Source of the DNA: Acidobacterium sp. | Lineage (GTDB): Bacteria; Acidobacteriota; Vicinamibacteria; Vicinamibacterales; UBA2999 | Direction: 5' to 3' | DNA: 38,402 bases | Assembly: GCA_002737365.1 (NCBI GenBank) | Contig: NSIL01000024.1 | Span: forward strand, 1 to 38,402 | In this document: piece by piece, positions 34,728-38,402 of the stretch | Layout: each line of letters opens with the position of its first letter | How positions within the stretch are numbered: position 1 is the first letter of the stretch | Made by a program: the position numbers and the translations under genes | The notes under the pieces: generated by a model | Seen by the model: the letters and a program-made list of their open reading frames with translations, nothing else | What the model was told of the DNA's origin: nothing | The model's database searches: none

Positions 34728-35330
34728 TTACTTGATGAAGGTGAACTTCGCCGAGCCGCTGGCCGTACCCGAGAAGGGCCACAACGAGGCGGTGCTGCGC
34801 GGGCGCGCGTCGGCTTTGACCAGGACGTAGTATTCGCGATTGGCTTCAAGCACCTTGGTGTCGAAGAGCGGCAAACGGTCGAAGCGGGTGACCATCTGCG
34901 CCACCAGGGCGGGGTCTTCCACGATGAACGATTCTTCGACGCGGCCATCGAGGGCCTGTGAGATGGTGTGGCGGCGGGTGAGGTTGTCGAAATCGACGCT
35001 GGTGGAGACCACGACCGAGGCGACGGTGCGATCGACCCACGCCGGCACCTTGAGCTTGAGCTCAACCGTGTAGGTGAAGACGGTGCGCAGACCGCTTTGT
35101 ACCACGGCCTTCATTTCGTCCGTGAGCCCGCCGTCGAGGGAGAAGGTGACCAGCACCTGGCCATCGCGAATCAGCGGGCGCACGCGCAGGGTTTCAGCGC
35201 CCTGGGCCGCCGCCGGGGCAGCCGACACGACCAGCAGACTGAGCAGGCCGGCTGCTCTCACGAGGTTTTGGACGTAGTACGCACGGGCTGGCATCATCAG
35301 CTGAGTCGAGATTTGGAGAAACATTAGCAC
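34728..35330 (-). CDS. DUF4390 family exported protein
   Basis: This DUF4390 protein of up to 200 aa has no established function in its family. The signal sequence is NLVRAAGLLSLLVVSAAPAAAQG. Several ATGs could start the protein (35330, 35324, 35297, 35294); the last two put the signal peptide at a normal distance, so 188-189 aa may be the real size. The domain contains VRPLIRDGQVLVTFSLDGGLT and VQSGLRTVFTYTVELK, typical of the family, and ends in SGSAKFTFIK. It is cotranscribed with yciH. The family often sits beside two-component or cell-envelope genes. Confidence 0.82.
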   Translation of the reverse strand: MLMFLQISTQLMMPARAYYVQNLVRAAGLLSLLVVSAAPAAAQGAETLRVRPLIRDGQVLVTFSLDGGLTDEMKAVVQSGLRTVFTYTVELKLKVPAWVDRTVASVVVSTSVDFDNLTRRHTISQALDGRVEESFIVEDPALVAQMVTRFDRLPLFDTKVLEANREYYVLVKADARPRSTASLWPFSGTASGSAKFTFIK

Positions 35331-35380
35331 AGGAATCGGTCAATTGGGACTGATATGATCAGGTTCTGGTCTACAAATTG

Positions 35381-36448
35381 ATGAAACTCCGCCTATTTTC
35401 CCTGATCGCGGCTCTCTGTGCCAGTGTTTTACTGGCTCCGGCAGGGTCTGCCCAGGAATTGCCCTACCAGATCTTCGAGCGCTATCTGGAGCCGCTGGCC
35501 CAGCAGATCGGCATGCCGGGCCTGTCAGCCGTCATTGTCCGGAACAACCGCATCGAGTGGGAAAAGGGCTACGGCTTTGCCGATGTCGAGAACAAGGTTC
35601 GGGCGACACCAACGACCCTGTATCCCATCGGCGGCGTGACTCAGGCCATGACCGCGGTGCTGCTTGGCGTGTGCACTGACCGGCTCCAACTCGAGGTCGA
35701 CACCGGCATCAGGAAATGGGTGCCGACATTTCCCGAGGATGCGAAGGTTCGTCACGTCCTGGCGCATGTCTCCGAGGGGCGCTACAACTACGACCCGGCC
35801 CGTTATACGGCGTTGACGGCGGTGGTTGAAGACTGCACCAGGAAGTCGTTTCGAGCGGCACTCGCGGACGAGATTCTGCAGCGGCTGGTCATGACCTCGT
35901 CGGTGCCCGGTCTCGACCTGGGCCTGTCAAGCGGGCAGGCCGCGCGGGAGTTGTTCGACGTCGCGCGCCAGGACCGCTATCGGAGCCTCCTGACTCAACT
36001 AGCCAAGCCCTACCGGATCGATCGCAATGGCAAACCCGTGCTGTCGGAATATCCGCCCTACGGCCTCGACGCCAGCAGCGGCATGGTGTCCACGGCGCGC
36101 GACCTGGCGACCTTCGAGAGTGAGCTCGACGACAACGAGAACGGCGACAACGTGCCGATTGGTTACAGCACGCTGAACAAGATGTGGACCCCGTTCTTGT
36201 TCGACAGCGGCGCGGTGGCGCCCACCGGCCAGGGCTGGTTCGTGCAGAACGCCTCGGGCGTGCGCCTGGTGTGGACCTTCGGCCACCTCACCGACGCCGC
36301 GTCCGCCCTGATCGTCAAGATGCCCTCGAAACGGCTCACGCTGGTGCTGCTCGCCAACAGTGGCGGCCTGGCCAACACCTACCAATTCGAGAAGGGTGAC
36401 GTCACCATCTCGCCGTTTGTGAAGATCTTCCTGCGCCTGTTCATCTAG
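35381..36448 (+). CDS. Serine hydrolase-like protein lacking the SxxK motif
   Basis: This 355-aa exported beta-lactamase-fold protein has signal peptide MKLRLFSLIAALCASVLLAPAGSAQ. The fold landmarks PYQIFERYLEPLAQQIGMPG, WEKGYGFADVE and VRHVLAHVSEG are present. Where relatives have S-x-x-K (as in GSVTKAF), it reads GGVTQAM (about residues 86-92): serine is glycine and lysine is glutamine. The hydrolytic mechanism cannot work, so it is probably a binding or scaffold protein. ATG 35381 is preferred over a TTG one codon earlier. The sequence is otherwise open and full length. A small outer-membrane protein gene follows after 17 bp. Confidence 0.85.
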   Translation: MKLRLFSLIAALCASVLLAPAGSAQELPYQIFERYLEPLAQQIGMPGLSAVIVRNNRIEWEKGYGFADVENKVRATPTTLYPIGGVTQAMTAVLLGVCTDRLQLEVDTGIRKWVPTFPEDAKVRHVLAHVSEGRYNYDPARYTALTAVVEDCTRKSFRAALADEILQRLVMTSSVPGLDLGLSSGQAARELFDVARQDRYRSLLTQLAKPYRIDRNGKPVLSEYPPYGLDASSGMVSTARDLATFESELDDNENGDNVPIGYSTLNKMWTPFLFDSGAVAPTGQGWFVQNASGVRLVWTFGHLTDAASALIVKMPSKRLTLVLLANSGGLANTYQFEKGDVTISPFVKIFLRLFI

Positions 36449-36465
36449 ACTGCGACTGCCACCAC

Positions 36466-37077
36466 ATGGTGCTGTCAGCCTTCCGCCGCGCGATCTGGTT
36501 GTCGCTGATGCTCGCCGCGTCGGCGACGCCGGCGCGCGCCCAGGACATTTTCGCCGTTCCCTACGCGGGGGTGAAGTTCGGCGGCGATACCTCGATCGTG
36601 GATTTGGAAGTGTCGACCGGCCGCCGCAAGTTCACCATGGGCGGCTCGATCGTCATGCTCGGTAGTGGCGTGCTCGGCTATGAAGCCGACTTCGGCTACG
36701 TGCCGGGCTACTTCAAGAACAAGGACAGCCTGCCGCTGATCAAGCCCGGCAGCTATGCGGTCGATCTCACCGCCGCGGTCATCGTGGCCCTGCCGGATTC
36801 GGTTATGCGTGGCGGCCTGCGGCCGTACGCCGTCTTGGGCGTCGGGCTGATCAGCGCCCAGGCGGCCGACTCCCTGGAGATCTTCCTGGTGCGGCGCACG
36901 GTGCCGGCCTTCAAGATCGGCGTCGGCGCGCAAGCGCTGCTGCTCACCAACAATGTCGGGATTCGCTTCGACCTGCGCCACGTGCGCAGCTTCACCGGGG
37001 ATGATGGCTCGCTGGCCCGGGTGGGCCGGCGGATCAGCTACTCGCGGTTCACAATCGGCTTGTTGCTCCGCCTCTAG
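36466..37077 (+). CDS. Small outer-membrane beta-barrel protein
   Basis: This 203-aa protein has a signal peptide (MVLSAFRRAIWLSLMLAASATPARAQ) and about eight amphipathic strands (VPYAGVKFGG, FTMGGSIVML, GYEADFGYVPGYF, and so on), ending in YSRFTIGLLLRL. It resembles OmpA/OmpW-sized porin-like barrels, though I cannot name a family. It is probably cotranscribed with the hydrolase-like gene upstream. Its TAG abuts the stop of the convergent EF-P-like gene. Confidence 0.78.
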   Translation: MVLSAFRRAIWLSLMLAASATPARAQDIFAVPYAGVKFGGDTSIVDLEVSTGRRKFTMGGSIVMLGSGVLGYEADFGYVPGYFKNKDSLPLIKPGSYAVDLTAAVIVALPDSVMRGGLRPYAVLGVGLISAQAADSLEIFLVRRTVPAFKIGVGAQALLLTNNVGIRFDLRHVRSFTGDDGSLARVGRRISYSRFTIGLLLRL

Positions 37078-37653
37078 CTACGCGCGCCCGGCAAATTCCC
37101 TGGTCTCCGTGTGGACCTTGATTTTCTCGCCTTCCTTGATGAACAACGGCACCTGAATTTCCATCCCGGTCTCGAGCACCGCGGGCTTGGTGACGCTGCC
37201 GCTGGCTGTGTTGCCGCGCACGCCCATCTCCGTCGACGCCACGATCAGCTCGACGTGTGGCGGAAAGACGATGCCGATCGGCTGGCCGTTGTAGCGATGA
37301 ATCTGCACTTCGACGTTATCGACCAGCAGGCCACGGTCGGCGCCGAGAATGTCGGTGCCGAGCGTCAGGGTCTCGAACGACGTCTGGTCCATGAAGTGGA
37401 AGCCGTCGCCGTCGGCGTAGGAGAAAGTCGCCGCCGACATCACCAGATCCGGTTCGGCGAACTTGTCGCCGGCCTTGAAGGTCTTGTCGAAGACGGCGCG
37501 GGTCAGGAGGTTGCGCATTTTCAGCCGCACGAGCGTCTGTCCGCCTCGCGCCGTAGGCTTGGAGACCTCCACGTCGAGACAGTGGTAGGGGGCGCTCTCG
37601 TATTCGAAATACGCCTTGCGCTTGATCTCAATCGCTTCAATCAGTGCGGCCAT
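37078..37653 (-). CDS. Elongation factor P-like protein (EF-P/EfpL)
   Basis: This 191-aa three-domain EF-P-like factor would relieve ribosome stalling at proline-rich or other hard sequences. The N-terminal KOW-like domain has LDVEVSKPTARGGQTLVRLK, with Arg at the loop tip (residue 36) in a PTARGG loop about two residues longer than EF-P's KPGKG loop, as in YeiP/EfpL proteins. The OB domains carry ADGDGFHFMDQTSFE and LETGMEIQVPLFIKEGEKIKV. With Arg at the tip it may need no lysylation or may use rhamnosylation; no modifying enzyme is in view. TATTAT (revcomp of 37660-37665) stands 6 nt before the ATG. The gene is divergent from the selenoprotein, with 17 bp between starts. Confidence 0.9.
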   Translation of the reverse strand: MAALIEAIEIKRKAYFEYESAPYHCLDVEVSKPTARGGQTLVRLKMRNLLTRAVFDKTFKAGDKFAEPDLVMSAATFSYADGDGFHFMDQTSFETLTLGTDILGADRGLLVDNVEVQIHRYNGQPIGIVFPPHVELIVASTEMGVRGNTASGSVTKPAVLETGMEIQVPLFIKEGEKIKVHTETREFAGRA

Positions 37654-37658
37654 GCTTC

Positions 37659-37665
37659 TATAATA
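37659..37665. promoter_or_regulatory. Overlapping divergent -10 boxes (EF-P-like and selenoprotein)
   Basis: On the plus strand TATAAT (37659-37664) is followed by 6 nt and the selenoprotein ATG (37671). On the minus strand TATTAT (37665-37660) is followed by 6 nt and the EF-P-like ATG (37653). The two boxes share five of seven positions, so both genes would be leaderless, and RNA polymerase could occupy only one promoter at a time. Confidence 0.55.
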
Positions 37666-37670
37666 CAGGC

Positions 37671-37901
37671 ATGAACCGCGTCCGCATCCGTTACTGCGAG
37701 ACTTGAAACTACCTGCCGCGCGCCGCCCGTGTGGCGGCGCTTGTCAAGCAGGAGGCAGGTCTCGTTGCCGTCCTTGAAGTGGGCGGGCGCGGCGAACTCA
37801 GTGTCTGGGTGAACGACCGCAAGGTCGCGCACAAGGACCACCAGGGGTTCCCGGCAGACGCCGCGCTGATGTCCGCCGTTCGCGCCGCAATGATCGAATG
37901 A
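37671..37901 (+). CDS. SelW/Rdx-type selenoprotein (in-frame TGA as selenocysteine)
   Basis: This 76-aa thioredoxin-fold protein of the SelT/SelW/SelH (Rdx) family is probably a cytosolic thiol-selenol redox protein. The frame runs MNRVRIRYCET, then TGA (37704-37706), then NYLPRAARVAALVKQEAG, continuing to the stop at 37899-37901. The family has YCxxC or YCxxU in the strand-turn-helix at this site, followed by NYLPRAA; here the TGA falls exactly on the second redox position, giving C9-E-T-U12. Later family features (GELSVWVNDRKVAHK, GFP) and normal length follow. A perfect hairpin at 37720-37740 fits a bacterial SECIS. TATAAT lies 6 nt before the ATG. The alternative is a nonsense-broken gene, but the precise position and hairpin make that unlikely. 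selA/B/C/D are not in the window. Confidence 0.85.
37720..37740 (+). promoter_or_regulatory. Candidate bacterial SECIS hairpin
   Basis: GCGCCGCC and GGCGGCGC form a perfect 8-bp stem with loop CGTGT. The loop begins 22 nt after the TGA (37704-37706) and has G as its second base. Distance, loop size and the early G match the general bacterial SECIS model, in which the hairpin lies inside the coding region just after the UGA. Confidence 0.65.
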
Positions 37902-37946
37902 GGCGTTAAGCCTATACTTGCCATGTATTTTCTGAAGGAGTCGTCC

Positions 37947-38402
37947 ATGGACTGGTCTCTGAATCCTCGGCGTCCTCTGTGGCTAGGGGTCGTGGTGTGG
38001 CTGCTGACGGCGGTCCTCTCAGCCCAGCAGAGTACTCTCACACCGGCGGAACAACAACGGCGCAAGGATCTCGAAGCTGAACTCCAGGACATCGCCGTCG
38101 TTGAACGGCGCGTGATGATTCCGATGAAAGACGGCGTGCGGCTGGCCACCGACATCTACCGGCCGAAGGCTGCGACCGGAAAATACCCGATCGTGTTCGT
38201 CAAGACGCCCTACAACTTCAACTTCTGGGATGTGCGCAACGGCGTGCCCGCGGACATGAGCACGATCCTGGCCGCGATCAAGCGCGGCTACGCCTATGTG
38301 GGGCAGAACGAACGCGGGCATTTCTACTCCGAAGGTAACTACGACATTCTCGGCGCGCCCATTACTGATGGCTACGAGACCGTGGACTACCTGACGAAGC
38401 AG
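37947..38402 (+). CDS. CocE/NonD family hydrolase, N-terminal part (runs off window)
   Basis: The first 152 residues of an exported alpha/beta hydrolase of the X-Pro dipeptidyl-peptidase S15/CocE class, open to the last base of the window. AAGGAG at 37935-37940 supports ATG 37947, where the signal sequence begins (LWLGVVVWLLTAVLSAQQ); an ATG at 37923 lies in frame upstream. The family opening is clear: VERRVMIPMKDGVRLATDIYRP, then PIVFVKTPYN, and QNERGHFYSEGNYD in place of the usual RGRGxSEG block. The catalytic Ser, Asp and His lie beyond the window, so activity cannot be judged. Confidence 0.88.
   Translation, partial: MDWSLNPRRPLWLGVVVWLLTAVLSAQQSTLTPAEQQRRKDLEAELQDIAVVERRVMIPMKDGVRLATDIYRPKAATGKYPIVFVKTPYNFNFWDVRNGVPADMSTILAAIKRGYAYVGQNERGHFYSEGNYDILGAPITDGYETVDYLTKQ

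Overview
The window looks like a chromosome of a high-GC, Gram-negative, free-living heterotroph, most probably an acidobacterium of the Vicinamibacteria type. I infer this from the many exported beta-propellers (PQQ, LVIVD, sortilin/BNR), a TonB-dependent receptor, several signal peptides ending in AQ, an eIF1/SUI1-type factor and interspersed palindromic repeats. No marker gene proves the assignment. Genes are dense and lie on both strands.

Layout. 1-235 holds two divergent 3' halves of tRNA genes, Thr(CGT) on - and Lys(CTT) on +, each cut at the 5' edge of the anticodon loop. 398-7829 (-) holds a PQQ propeller enzyme and, beyond a strong terminator, an apparent operon lipoprotein / DUF305 lipoprotein / two tandem LVIVD propellers. 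7984-12501 holds a serine hydrolase, tRNA-Arg(CCG), a glucokinase-phosphoglucose isomerase fusion and a divergent transaldolase. 12600-18931 holds a TonB receptor, mobA, a decayed LigD-type polymerase gene, a sulfite-oxidase-like molybdoenzyme, an FHA-GAF-HD-GYP regulator and a methyltransferase. 18945-22567 holds tRNA-His and the N-degron set aat-clpS-clpA plus a small ORF. 22616-31567 holds a sortilin-like propeller, a TPP enzyme, an Old Yellow Enzyme, an ABC exporter broken by one in-frame TAA, and a Tat-exported aminotransferase. 31568-32301 holds a long inverted repeat and a decayed MDR oxidoreductase. 32302-38402 holds tRNA-Arg(TCT), an LTA-synthase-like transferase, yciH, a DUF4390 gene, a serine hydrolase that has lost its SxxK, a small beta-barrel, an EF-P-like factor, a SelW/Rdx-type selenoprotein and the start of a CocE/NonD hydrolase.

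The most notable item is the selenoprotein at 37671-37901. It is invisible to ordinary ORF calling because its twelfth codon is TGA. Read as selenocysteine, this gives a CxxU motif inside an otherwise intact SelW/Rdx protein, with a perfect 8-bp hairpin at the expected distance downstream. It is transcribed divergently from the EF-P-like gene. The two start codons are 17 bp apart, and overlapping -10 boxes sit 6 nt from each ATG, so both messages may be leaderless. The same box-plus-5-to-7-nt-plus-start arrangement recurs at several other genes, so leaderless expression may be common in this genome.

Decay marks are frequent: a LigD-type remnant, an MDR remnant, a nonsense-split ABC exporter and two tRNA halves. 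Short hairpins with TTTA/TAAA loops, a GGTGTCTGACACC palindrome and a GGATCCCG octamer repeat are scattered between genes and inserted in frame within them.
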